Assembly: GCA_024691145.1 (NCBI GenBank)
Contig: JAILNW010000445.1
Location: forward strand, 1 to 13,378
DNA length: 13,378 nucleotides
Source of the DNA: Lachnospiraceae bacterium
Lineage (GTDB): Bacteria > Bacillota > Clostridia > Lachnospirales > Lachnospiraceae
Direction of reading: 5' to 3'
Part shown: piece after piece, positions 1 to 7,811 of the stretch
How positions within the stretch are numbered: the first letter of the stretch is position 1
Layout of the letters: the number at the start of each line of letters is the position of its first letter
Position numbers and translations under genes: made by a program
The notes under the pieces: model-generated
The model's database searches: none
The model's input: only the letters and a program-made list of their open reading frames with translations
What the model was told of the DNA's origin: nothing

Positions 1-564
1 TATATCGTTAATTAATCCCAGAGTATTATCTTTTACTAAGTTGTTGATGTTCAATGAATTCATAAAAGAATCATATATTATATCACCATTATATGAAGAT
101 GTTATTTTATCACTAAATTCTGTGTTTATATGATTATTAAATGTATCATTTATAAACATTGTATTAAAAAATGAAATGTGATCTTCAACATCGCCATAAA
201 CGGGAGGGGATAATGTGCCTGCTTTGTCATTAAGTTCTTTTTTAGTTGTTCCTGAAGTTCCATCATTAAGCATACATAAAGCATATTTTACAGCCAACGG
301 ACTATAAATTATATTCTGCTCATTATTCTCGAGTTTTGCAAATGATAATATTAAATCATCACCCTTTGCTGATATTTTTGAAGCGGTAGTTCTTGTTGCG
401 AGAGGATTTAAAGAAAAACTATTACTTCCAGTGTCATTGCTCTGGCTTATGTATGGTAATGGTTTTGCAATTCTCTGACTTATGCTGGCCGATGCAAGAC
501 CAGTAATCAACAGCAGAACAAATATTGTTGATACAATCGCCACTCTTTTCTTATCGTGTTCCAT
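1..564 (-). CDS. Exported serpin-family protease inhibitor, N-terminal part (cut by window edge)
   Basis: An open frame of 188 codons runs from ATG at 564 off the left edge, so the C-terminus is missing. Residues 1-27 look like a signal peptide or N-terminal anchor (basic MEHDKKR, then a hydrophobic stretch ending near LASAS); there is no lipobox Cys. Residues about 84-113 match the serpin helix B/C core (NIIYSPLAVKYALCMLNDG, then TSGTTKKELND). FNTMFIND near 133 and INNLVKDNTLGLINDI at 173-188 fit the following serpin strands and the helix F motif. Serpins trap serine or cysteine proteases by a conformational change after cleavage of a reactive-centre loop; that loop lies outside the window, so inhibitory ability and target cannot be judged. 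Export suggests action outside the cell, for example against host or competitor proteases (inference). A TTAAGGAG ribosome binding site precedes the start. Family assignment is fairly sure. Confidence 0.82.
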   Translation of the reverse strand, partial: MEHDKKRVAIVSTIFVLLLITGLASASISQRIAKPLPYISQSNDTGSNSFSLNPLATRTTASKISAKGDDLILSFAKLENNEQNIIYSPLAVKYALCMLNDGTSGTTKKELNDKAGTLSPPVYGDVEDHISFFNTMFINDTFNNHINTEFSDKITSSYNGDIIYDSFMNSLNINNLVKDNTLGLINDI

Positions 565-629
565 AAAAAATCTCCTTAACTCATACGAAAAAAACATCTC
601 TAAGTTGTTTAACTTTTATATACCGTTTC

Positions 630-658
630 ATTATAAAATATTACAACAAAAATAGCAA
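630..658 (-). promoter_or_regulatory. Promoter of the serpin gene
   Basis: On the minus strand a -35 TTGCTA (653-658) and a -10 TATAAT (630-635) are separated by 17 bases. A second possible pair, TTGTAA with TATATA 18 bases on, lies just downstream. The leader to the ATG at 564 would be about 60 bases. Confidence 0.5.
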
Positions 659-683
659 TGTTTTTTGTAAAAAAATGTTACTG

Positions 684-712
684 TTGTAAAAGGTACTTAT
701 TTCACTTATAAT
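684..712 (+). promoter_or_regulatory. Promoter of the small Cys-rich gene
   Basis: TTGTAA (684-689) and TATAAT (707-712) are 17 bases apart, close to the sigma-A consensus, with a ribosome binding site at 740-746 and the ATG at 757. It is divergent from the serpin promoter, so both genes share an intergenic region of under 200 bases. Confidence 0.6.
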
Positions 713-756
713 AAGATGTGGTAATCAGTAAAAAATGATAGGAGTGATTATAAAAA

Positions 757-930
757 ATGAGAGATTGTGATAGCTGCAATAATTATGTTTACGATGATGA
801 GTACGAATGCTATGAATGTGTTGTTAATATGGATGAAGATGACTATATGCGTCTTATAAGTAATGAAAGAGCAACATGCCCATATTATCAGTCAAATGAT
901 GAATATAAAATAGTAAGAAAACAAATGTAG
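757..930 (+). CDS. Small Cys-rich acidic protein, DUF6472-like
   Basis: A 57-residue frame starts with ATG after AGGAGTG (740-746) and ends with TAG at 928-930. The protein is acidic, rich in Asp, Glu and Tyr, and has five cysteines in the pattern CxxC (4, 7), CxxC (18, 21) and a single Cys followed by Pro-Tyr (41, CPYY). It ends in DEYKIVRKQM. The pattern and length resemble the DUF6472 family of small Firmicutes proteins (recognised from memory, not searched). The paired CxxC motifs suggest metal binding, probably Zn, but no function is established. It has its own good promoter and no signal peptide, and appears to be a single-gene unit. Good codon structure and signals make it a real gene despite its size. 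Confidence 0.75.
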   Translation: MRDCDSCNNYVYDDEYECYECVVNMDEDDYMRLISNERATCPYYQSNDEYKIVRKQM

Positions 931-1088
931 AAAATTTTAGAAAATATAGGAAAATTTAGTAAAAATATAAAGAAAACCTCAGTTTTATACGATATATATT
1001 TTAATAAAATGGTGTAAATGTATGTTAACAAAAACGATTACCTGCACGTTTATTAACAGATATTTATATTGGTTTTATTTATCTAATC

Positions 1089-1121
1089 TGTAACAGTGTT
1101 AGACACGCTAATTCTGTTACA
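1089..1121. promoter_or_regulatory. Inverted repeat (hairpin or operator) upstream of the GH25 gene
   Basis: TGTAACAGTGTTAG (1089-1102) faces CTAATTCTGTTACA (1108-1121) across a 5-base loop. Of 14 pairs only one is a mismatch and one a G-T wobble. No T-run follows, so a terminator for the preceding small gene is unlikely. It lies 38 bases before the ATG at 1160, either overlapping the promoter (operator) or at the 5' end of the mRNA. A poor promoter candidate, TTAACA (1053-1058) with TATTTA 17 bases on, would put it at the start of the transcript. The rest of 931-1159 shows no gene. Confidence 0.5.
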
Positions 1122-1159
1122 ACATACAATAAAATAAGCGTGTAGAAATGAGGTAACAT

Positions 1160-3790
1160 ATGAAGAAAGCAGTTAGAATTACATTATTACCTGCATTGTC
1201 ACTAATATTCATGCTTATTTTTGCCAGCAATGCTAGAGCAGCTACAAATGAGGTTTCATTAACTTATCAGGTTTACTTTTCAGAAAGCGGATGGAGCAGT
1301 GAGGTAAATAATGGGGATATTTGCTATACTACATCTGAAACTGATAAAGCAGAGGCAATTAGGATTATTGTCAAGGACAAGAATTCCAGTACAATTGATG
1401 GTTTTTTAACATCCAAGGGCCAGATGCAGACCTATGGATGGCTTTCCAAGGTTTCAAATGGAGGTATTTGTGGAATTGCCGGTGATGGACGTAGACTTGA
1501 GGCTATAAATATTTCTCTTAATGATAATTATGCTTCAAAGTATGATATTTATTACAGAGTTAATATTTCAAGCTTTGGATGGACTGGATGGGCTATAGGT
1601 GGAACAGATTGCGGAAGTATGGGATTAGCAGAAAAAATCTCTGGGATACAGATTGTTTTAAACAACAAATCAGAACAGGCTCCAGGAGAGATAGTTGCAG
1701 GATATAGAAGTTATGCAACATATCCATTAATATCATATAGAAGATATTCTGTAGAAGATGGCTGGAGCGAAAGCATAAAAGATAGCAAGATTTTATCAGA
1801 TGATAAAATGCAGGAAATAAAAAAACTTGATTTTGATTTGGTTGTGGGAACAGAGCATGTAGAAAATAACCTGCTTGTTAAGACTTTTGAAAGTGGCATT
1901 GGATGGAGTGAATTTTATGCTGCTTCAGGTGAAGTGGGATGTGAAGAAAAAAATATACAGACAATTGCTCTGAAACTATCTGACGAGTATTCTGCTAAAT
2001 ATGATATTTATTACAGAGTATATGTAAAGGATATGGGGTGGCTTAGCTGGACAAAAAATGGTGAATATGCCGGAACCAGTGGGATGTCGAAGCCAATACT
2101 CAATTTGCAGGTAAAAATAATTGAAAAAGGTGCAGAAACCCCTGAAACAAAAGGCGATGCATATGTAAACGAGGGCTGTGAACCAATAATAAGTTATTCT
2201 GCTCATGTTGCGGGTTGTGGATGGTTGCATTGTGTTGGAGACGGTGACGTCGCTGGAACAACAGGAAAATCAATACGAATGGAAGCATTTATTCTAAATA
2301 TACAATCTGACAGTGGAGAGTCACTTAATGAAATGGTTGAATGTAAAGCTCATGTTGCAAGTAATGGTTGGCTTGGAAATGTTAAAGGTGGAAACGTAAC
2401 TGGAACAACGGGACAGAGTAAAAGACTGGAAGGATTCCAGATAAGTCTTAAGGGTGAGTTGGCTGAAGAGTATTCAATTTATTACAGAGCCTATATTGGC
2501 AAAATGGGATGGCTTTCCTGGACGTGTGATGGCAAAACAGCCGGAACAACAGGGTATGCAACAGCAATTGAGGCTATTCAGATAAAACTTATTCCTAAAA
2601 ATGAAAATCCTCCTGTTTCTGACAGCAGTTTACCTGCATGCTACGAAAAAAGCAAAGATTTAAGTGTAAAATATCAGGCACACGTTGGAACATACGGATG
2701 GCTTGGTCAGGTTACAGAAGGAAAAACAGCAGGAACAACTGGTCAGTCTAAGAGACTTGAGGCTCTTAAGATTAATCTTGTGAATGATAATGGAGAAGGT
2801 GGAATAACATACAGATCACATCTTGCAAGTTATGGCTGGATTGGATGGAGCAGTAATGGAAATATGACTGGTACAACAGGACAGGCAAGGAGAATGGAAG
2901 CTATAGAAATAAAGCTTACGGGAGAACTTGCCAAGAAGTATGATATCTACTACAGAATTCATTCACAGACTTATGGATGGCTTGGATGGGCATGTAATGG
3001 AGAAAAAGCCGGAACAACGGGCTTGTCAAAAAGAGCTGAAGCAATAGAAATAAAAATATTGCCAAAGGGATTTACACCTCCAGAATATACAAGAACATGC
3101 TACGTAAGTTATCAGAACATTGGAATTGATGTTAGTTCACATAATGGCAAAATAAACTGGGGCAAGATAAAATCAGGCGGCGTGGTTGATTTTGCAATGA
3201 TTAGATGTGGATACAGAGGATATACTAAAGGAACTATAGTAACTGATTCTACTTGTGAATATAATATTAAAAATGCATTGGCAAATGGACTTAAAGTAGG
3301 ACTGTATTTTTATTCAACTGCCACAAGTGAAGCTGAGGCAATTGAAGAAGCTCTTAAGACCATTGAGATTGCTAAAAAGTACAGAATAACATATCCGATA
3401 GTTTATGATTATGAGTACATAGATGTGCAGTATGATTCACAAGGAACTCTGTACAGAACCTGGGGAACAACGAAAACGCAACGTTCTAATTATGCAATTG
3501 CATTTCTTAAAACAATAAAGAAAGCAGGCTACAGGTCAATGATGTATGGATGTTCGTATGATTTGAAGAATAAATGGGAAACTGACAGAATATTAAAAGA
3601 AACTGGATGCGAATTGTGGGAAGCAAATTACGGAAGTAATGTACCAACAACAAAAATTAATACTTATACTATTAATAAAAATATGTCTGGTTACGAATAT
3701 GATATTTATCAGTTTACAAGTTCAGGAATAATACTTGATGCCATGGATTCAGCATATGTAGATGTTAATGTTACTTTTAAAAACTATTAA
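1160..3790 (+). CDS. Secreted ChW-repeat GH25 muramidase (lysozyme-like)
   Basis: 876 residues. A signal peptide covers 1-27 (cleavage expected after ASNARA). Residues about 34-636 hold twelve ChW repeats (clostridial hydrophobic, conserved Gly-Trp), with the GW pairs at 44, 93, 140, 201, 248, 293, 354, 403, 450, 513, 559 and 606. The best copies read YGWLGxVxxGxxAGTTGxSKRLEA. Residues 654-876 form a GH25 domain: GIDVSSHNG with D657, IVYDYEY with the DxE pair D750/E752, and a terminal VDVN with D868, all expected of active family members. GH25 enzymes cleave the MurNAc-GlcNAc bond of peptidoglycan. The ChW repeats probably attach the enzyme to the wall or to surface ligands (family knowledge, mechanism uncertain). 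The start follows GAGGT at 1150-1154. It is a single-gene unit ended by the terminator at 3803. The target could be its own wall (turnover, separation) or that of competitors. Confidence 0.92.
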   Translation: MKKAVRITLLPALSLIFMLIFASNARAATNEVSLTYQVYFSESGWSSEVNNGDICYTTSETDKAEAIRIIVKDKNSSTIDGFLTSKGQMQTYGWLSKVSNGGICGIAGDGRRLEAINISLNDNYASKYDIYYRVNISSFGWTGWAIGGTDCGSMGLAEKISGIQIVLNNKSEQAPGEIVAGYRSYATYPLISYRRYSVEDGWSESIKDSKILSDDKMQEIKKLDFDLVVGTEHVENNLLVKTFESGIGWSEFYAASGEVGCEEKNIQTIALKLSDEYSAKYDIYYRVYVKDMGWLSWTKNGEYAGTSGMSKPILNLQVKIIEKGAETPETKGDAYVNEGCEPIISYSAHVAGCGWLHCVGDGDVAGTTGKSIRMEAFILNIQSDSGESLNEMVECKAHVASNGWLGNVKGGNVTGTTGQSKRLEGFQISLKGELAEEYSIYYRAYIGKMGWLSWTCDGKTAGTTGYATAIEAIQIKLIPKNENPPVSDSSLPACYEKSKDLSVKYQAHVGTYGWLGQVTEGKTAGTTGQSKRLEALKINLVNDNGEGGITYRSHLASYGWIGWSSNGNMTGTTGQARRMEAIEIKLTGELAKKYDIYYRIHSQTYGWLGWACNGEKAGTTGLSKRAEAIEIKILPKGFTPPEYTRTCYVSYQNIGIDVSSHNGKINWGKIKSGGVVDFAMIRCGYRGYTKGTIVTDSTCEYNIKNALANGLKVGLYFYSTATSEAEAIEEALKTIEIAKKYRITYPIVYDYEYIDVQYDSQGTLYRTWGTTKTQRSNYAIAFLKTIKKAGYRSMMYGCSYDLKNKWETDRILKETGCELWEANYGSNVPTTKINTYTINKNMSGYEYDIYQFTSSGIILDAMDSAYVDVNVTFKNY
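1259..3070 (+). repeat. Twelve ChW modules arranged as four triplets
   Basis: Each module is about 38-48 codons. Every third module (3, 6, 9, 12) is introduced by Y(D/S)IYYR and carries GWxxW, so the array reads as four A-B-C sets. The GTTG motif is intact in modules 7-12 and degraded or absent in 1-6. Confidence 0.85.
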
Positions 3791-3802
3791 ATATTACGGA
3801 TT

Positions 3803-3838
3803 AAAAGGCATTACCTTAGAAGGTAGTGCCTTTTGTTT
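3803..3838 (+). terminator. Rho-independent terminator after the GH25 gene
   Basis: AAAAGGCATTACC (3803-3815) pairs with GGTAGTGCCTTTT (3822-3834), 13 pairs with one G-T wobble and a 6-base loop, and runs into a T-rich tail (TTTTGTTT, 3831-3838). It starts 13 bases after the stop codon. Confidence 0.88.
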
Positions 3839-3842
3839 GTAC

Positions 3843-3871
3843 TTGATTTTATTGGAAAATAAAGGTATAAT
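3843..3871 (+). promoter_or_regulatory. Promoter of the topB-to-WYL operon
   Basis: TTGATT (3843-3848) and a perfect TATAAT (3866-3871) are 17 bases apart, immediately after the terminator. The leader is about 30 bases, with GGAGG at 3901-3905 ahead of the ATG at 3910. It is the only convincing promoter seen before the five following plus-strand genes. Confidence 0.75.
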
Positions 3872-3909
3872 ATGTAACGAGGGTCAGCATTATTTAACCT
3901 GGAGGTAGT

Positions 3910-5943
3910 ATGGAAAAAAGATTATTTATAGCCGAAAAGCCCAGTGTCGCTCAGGAATTTGCCAAGGCACTAAAGGTTAGGGCATCGGGAAGGAATGGAT
4001 ATCTAGAGTCAGAAGATACTATTGTAACATGGTGTGTAGGCCATCTTGTTACTATGAGTTATCCTGAGGTTTATGATCCTGCATTGAAAAAGTGGAGTTT
4101 TCAGACATTACCGTTCATTCCGGAAAAGTTTTTATATGAAGTTATTCCAGATGTCAAAAAACAATTTGATATAGTTAAAGAACTTCTTAACAGAGAAGAT
4201 GTTAAGACTATATATGTCTGCACCGACTCCGGAAGAGAAGGAGAATATATATACAGACTTGTGGATCAGATGGCAAATGTTCCTGATACAAAGGACAAAA
4301 GAAGAGTATGGATTGATTCACAGACGGAAGAGGAGATTTTAAGGGGAATTAAAGAAGCAAAAACCTTAGACTGCTATGATAATCTGTCAGATGCAGCATA
4401 TTTAAGGGCTATGGAAGATTATCTTATGGGAATTAACTTTTCCAGAGTATTAACATTAAAATATGGACAGACCGTTACTAACTATATGAGAAGTGAGAAA
4501 TGGTCTGCTATATCTGTGGGCAGAGTTATGACCTGTGTTCTTGGAATGGTAGTAAGGAGAGAAAGAGAGATAAGATCCTTTGTGAAAACACCATTTTACA
4601 GGGTTATGGCATTGCATAACGTATTAGATGAAGGCTCATTTAATGCAGAATGGAGAGCTGTTAAAGGCTCAAGATATTTTGAAACACCTTATCTTTACAA
4701 AGAAAATGGTTTTAAGACAAGGGAAGAGGCTGAAAAGCTGATAGAAAGCCTTATGGTACCTGATGAAAGTGGTAAAGTAAAGGCTTTGGTTTCAAATGTC
4801 GAAAAAAAGAAAGAAACAAAGAATCCGCCACTTTTATTTAACCTTGCGGAATTACAGAATGTATGTTCAAAACTTTTTAAAATAAGTCCTGATGAAACTC
4901 TTAAGATAACACAGGAATTATATGAAAAGAAGCTGGTAACATACCCAAGAACAGATGCAAGAGTACTGTCTACCGCTGTAAGTAAGGAGATACATAAGAA
5001 TATTGGTGGACTAAAGAATTATGCTCCTGTTTCACAGGTAGCTGATTATATTTTAAATGAAAAGAAATATGAGAATATTGCTAAAACAAAGTATGTTAAT
5101 GATAAGCAGATAACTGACCATTATGCAATTATTCCTACAGGCCAGGGATTTAGTGCACTTAACGGAGTGTCCCAGACAGCAGCAAAAGTGTACGAAGTTA
5201 TAGTAAGAAGATTTTTAAGTATATTTTTGCCACCAGCCACTTATCAGAAGGTTGCTGTTGAAACCTGCATTGGCAGTGAGCATTTCTTTGCTTCATTTAA
5301 GGTTACTTTAGATGAAGGATATTTGAAAATAGCAAGCATTTATCCTAAAAGCAGCACAAAAAGCCAGGATAAAAGTGAAGATGGCAGCGATTCTGAAGAT
5401 GAAGAGAATGATGATAATGAATCATTATTAAAAGTGGTATCCAAGCTTAAAAAAGGCATGGAGATTGTTGTTGAAAGCATGGACATTAAGGAAGGTGAGA
5501 CATCACCTCCAAAGAGATATAGTTCTGGTACTATGATTCTTGCCATGGAGAATGCAGGACAGCTTATAGAGGATGAAGAACTAAGAGCCCAGATTAAGGG
5601 AAGTGGTATAGGAACAAGTGCCACAAGAGCAGAGATACTTAAAAAATTATTTAAGATAAATTATCTTAATCTTAATAAGAAGACTCAGATTATAACACCC
5701 ACAAGGCTTGGAGAAGTAATATATGATGTTGTTAATTCTTCAATAAGGTCACTTCTTAACCCGGAGCTTACAGCAAGCTGGGAAAAGGGACTTACATACG
5801 TTGCAGAAGGCTCTATAACGAAGGATGAGTATATGGTAAAGCTTAATGGTTTTGTAACGAAGATGACTAATGGTGTTAAGGGACTCAATAATCAAGGCAG
5901 TCTTATTAATCAGTTTAACATGAGTGCAGATGCATACAAATAA
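3910..5943 (+). CDS. topB: DNA topoisomerase III (type IA)
   Basis: 677 residues. The N-terminal Toprim domain shows AEKPS (catalytic Glu 9) and CTDSGREGE at 104-112; the middle Asp of the usual DxDxE is Gly here, as in other Firmicutes TopB proteins that read DAGREGE. The catalytic tyrosine is Y345 in TYPRTD. GSGIGTSATRAE at 564-575 matches the conserved GIGTPATRA region. The enzyme passes one DNA strand through a transient break and resolves recombination and replication intermediates. Residues 482-506 are a Ser/Asp/Glu-rich acidic insertion, probably a flexible linker. There are no C-terminal zinc-finger Cys clusters, which is usual for TopB and unlike TopA. It opens the operon and ends 18 bases before the GS-like gene, so the two are probably cotranscribed. 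Nothing suggests a plasmid or conjugative element nearby. Confidence 0.92.
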   Translation: MEKRLFIAEKPSVAQEFAKALKVRASGRNGYLESEDTIVTWCVGHLVTMSYPEVYDPALKKWSFQTLPFIPEKFLYEVIPDVKKQFDIVKELLNREDVKTIYVCTDSGREGEYIYRLVDQMANVPDTKDKRRVWIDSQTEEEILRGIKEAKTLDCYDNLSDAAYLRAMEDYLMGINFSRVLTLKYGQTVTNYMRSEKWSAISVGRVMTCVLGMVVRREREIRSFVKTPFYRVMALHNVLDEGSFNAEWRAVKGSRYFETPYLYKENGFKTREEAEKLIESLMVPDESGKVKALVSNVEKKKETKNPPLLFNLAELQNVCSKLFKISPDETLKITQELYEKKLVTYPRTDARVLSTAVSKEIHKNIGGLKNYAPVSQVADYILNEKKYENIAKTKYVNDKQITDHYAIIPTGQGFSALNGVSQTAAKVYEVIVRRFLSIFLPPATYQKVAVETCIGSEHFFASFKVTLDEGYLKIASIYPKSSTKSQDKSEDGSDSEDEENDDNESLLKVVSKLKKGMEIVVESMDIKEGETSPPKRYSSGTMILAMENAGQLIEDEELRAQIKGSGIGTSATRAEILKKLFKINYLNLNKKTQIITPTRLGEVIYDVVNSSIRSLLNPELTASWEKGLTYVAEGSITKDEYMVKLNGFVTKMTNGVKGLNNQGSLINQFNMSADAYK

Positions 5944-5961
5944 TAACGAGGAGGAATTATT

Positions 5962-7239
5962 GTGAAACATTCAAAAGAGGATATTTTGAACATAGTAAAA
6001 AATGAAGATGTGGAGTTTATAAGACTTCAGTTTACAGATATTTTTGGTAATTTAAAGAATATGGCTGTAACTACAAGCCAGATTGATAAAGTACTTAATA
6101 ACCAGTGCGTATTTGATGCCGGGGCGATAGATAGTATTGCAGGAAGCAAGAAATCAGAACTGGTTTTATATCCTGATCTTGATACATTTACAATATTTCC
6201 ATGGAGACCTCAGACAGGAAAAGTTGCAAGATTTATCTGTGATGTTTATAATCCGGATGGAACACCATATGAGGCAGATTCAAGATATATACTTAAAAAA
6301 GTAATAAAAGAAGCAAAGAACATGGGATATATTATTGATCTTGGTCCAGAGTGTGAGTTTTTCCTTTTTGACAGCGATGAAGATGGTAATTCTACTGTTA
6401 ATACTGGCGAGAAGGGAACATACTTTGATATTGGACCTATAGACAAAGGAGAAAATGCAAGAAGAGACCTTGTTATGACTCTTGAGGACATGGATTTTGA
6501 AGTCAGAGCTTCATATCATGAGGTTTCACCTGCCCAGCATGAGATTGACTTTAAAAATGATGATGCACTTAACACAGCAGATAATCTTATGACTTTTCGT
6601 ATGACTGTAAGAACTGTTGCAAAGAGACATGGACTTCATGCAACATTTATGCCTAAACCAAGAACTGATTTTGGAGGTTCAGGCATGACTCTTAACTTTG
6701 CCATGTATAATGAGATGGGCAAGAATGTATTTGCAAGTAAAAGTGATGAAAACGGACTTAGTAATATAGCTTACAGTTTTATAGCAGGACTGCTTGAACA
6801 TCAGGGAGCACTTACTGCAATCTGTAATCCTATTATTAATTCCTATAAAAGACTCAGACATGGGGAAAATGTTCCAAGCAAGATTGGCTGGTCATCTGAC
6901 GACAGAGATATGTGCATAAGGGTTCCTGCAAATACAGAGGTTTGTACTATTTCTTTAAGAAGTCCTGATTCAGCAGCTAATCCTTATATTGCAATCGCTG
7001 TATGCATTGCAGCAGGACTTGATGGAATAAAGAGAAATCTTAAGATAGAAAAACAGGGAGGATATCTTCCTGGCTCGCTTAATAAAGCTATAGAGCTGCT
7101 TAAAAAAGATGAATTTATAATCGGTATTTTAGGAAAACTTGTAGCTACAAAGTTTATAGAAGAAAAAGAAAAAGAGTGGGATGATTACTGCAGACAGACT
7201 TCAGAATGGGAGATAGACAGATACTTAGACAGAATATAA
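5962..7239 (+). CDS. Glutamine-synthetase-like protein (GSI fold) with altered active site
   Basis: 425 residues from a GTG start, six bases after GAGGAGGA (5948-5955). The full type I fold is present: N-terminal beta-grasp with FDAGAIDSIAG and LYPDLDTFTIFPW, then the catalytic domain. Metal-site residues E130 and E132 (GPECEFF), E187 (HEV) and E194 (HEI) are kept, as are NSYKRL, R320 and R333 (LRSPD). Other normally conserved positions differ: GSGMH reads GSGMT (T243), RVELRSPD reads TISLRSPD (S331 for the metal-ligand Glu, T329 for the ATP-site Arg), PGYEAP reads HGENVP (N303 for the catalytic-loop Glu), and the Asn of NGSGM is G238. Canonical GS makes glutamine from glutamate, ammonia and ATP; these changes argue against ordinary activity. 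It is followed closely by an ANTAR gene, like the glnA-nitR pair of solventogenic clostridia. It may be a sensor, a variant ligase or a pseudoenzyme. GS-family membership is certain; the function is not. Confidence 0.9.
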   Translation: MKHSKEDILNIVKNEDVEFIRLQFTDIFGNLKNMAVTTSQIDKVLNNQCVFDAGAIDSIAGSKKSELVLYPDLDTFTIFPWRPQTGKVARFICDVYNPDGTPYEADSRYILKKVIKEAKNMGYIIDLGPECEFFLFDSDEDGNSTVNTGEKGTYFDIGPIDKGENARRDLVMTLEDMDFEVRASYHEVSPAQHEIDFKNDDALNTADNLMTFRMTVRTVAKRHGLHATFMPKPRTDFGGSGMTLNFAMYNEMGKNVFASKSDENGLSNIAYSFIAGLLEHQGALTAICNPIINSYKRLRHGENVPSKIGWSSDDRDMCIRVPANTEVCTISLRSPDSAANPYIAIAVCIAAGLDGIKRNLKIEKQGGYLPGSLNKAIELLKKDEFIIGILGKLVATKFIEEKEKEWDDYCRQTSEWEIDRYLDRI

Positions 7240-7252
7240 GAGGTGATTTCTT

Positions 7253-7798
7253 TTGCTTAGTTTAATTATTGCATTTCCAAAATTAGAAGATGCTAAGAAA
7301 CTGAAGCTTATTTTGCAAAGAAATGATTATTCTGTCGCAGGTATATTTACGCAGGGAAGAGATGTTTTAGACATAGCAGACAAGATGAACAATGGTATTG
7401 TTATTTGTGGATACAAGTTAGAGGATATGAATTATATGACCTTAAAAGACTCACTTAAACCAGGCTTTACCATGCTGCTTGTAACTACTAATACTAAAGT
7501 AGAAAGCGGTCTTGTTAAGGATGTGTCTTATATAACGGCTCCTCTTACCCAGCAGAAATTATTAAGTGCAGTAACGGATATAACTGAAGAATATTATAAA
7601 CAGAGCAAGCAGCGCCGAGACAGGAATCTTAACAGGCCAGATGAAGATAAGGCGCTTATACTCAGTGCAAAAGAACTTCTGATGAGGAAAAATGATCTGA
7701 CAGAACCAGAAGCTCACAGATATATGCAGAAAATAAGTATGGATTCTGGTTCAAGTATGGTTGAAACAGCTAAAAAAATATTAACACTTTATGGATAA
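7253..7798 (+). CDS. ANTAR-domain RNA-binding regulator with pseudo-receiver (NitR-like)
   Basis: 181 residues from a TTG start, six bases after AGAGGTGA (7239-7246), which begins in the stop codon of the GS-like gene. Residues 1-110 resemble a response-regulator receiver, but the position of the phospho-acceptor is Gly 53 (IVICGYKLEDM), so ordinary phosphorylation is unlikely. Residues about 115-130 are a charged linker. Residues 131-181 form the ANTAR domain, with AKELLMRKNDLTEPEAHRYM and MDSGSSMVETAKKIL. ANTAR proteins bind paired RNA hairpins and prevent transcription termination, often in nitrogen metabolism. In clostridia an ANTAR protein (NitR) is encoded beside glnA, and the same order here suggests a nitrogen-linked role. 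The input signal may be protein contact or a small ligand (inference). No clear ANTAR target RNA was found in the window. Confidence 0.88.
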   Translation: MLSLIIAFPKLEDAKKLKLILQRNDYSVAGIFTQGRDVLDIADKMNNGIVICGYKLEDMNYMTLKDSLKPGFTMLLVTTNTKVESGLVKDVSYITAPLTQQKLLSAVTDITEEYYKQSKQRRDRNLNRPDEDKALILSAKELLMRKNDLTEPEAHRYMQKISMDSGSSMVETAKKILTLYG

Positions 7799-7811
7799 GG
7801 AGCAGGGATTT

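Noticed and set aside
973..986. Terminator after the small Cys-rich gene (AAAAC/GTTTT hairpin)
   Set aside because: The stem has only five, mostly A-T pairs and no proper T-run follows.
3803..3834. ANTAR target RNA, because the terminator has a 6-base loop with G at position 4
   Set aside because: Position 1 of the loop is T, not the A expected of ANTAR targets, there is no partner hairpin, and it sits at the 3' end of the GH25 gene.
4219..4245. Loss of a catalytic Asp in the topoisomerase Toprim motif (DSG for DxD)
   Set aside because: Firmicutes TopB proteins commonly have Gly here (DAGREGE), so it is a family trait rather than a defect.
7791..7811. Earlier ATG for the first WYL gene
   Set aside because: It overlaps the ANTAR stop codon and lacks a site, whereas AAGGAG fits the ATG at 7812.
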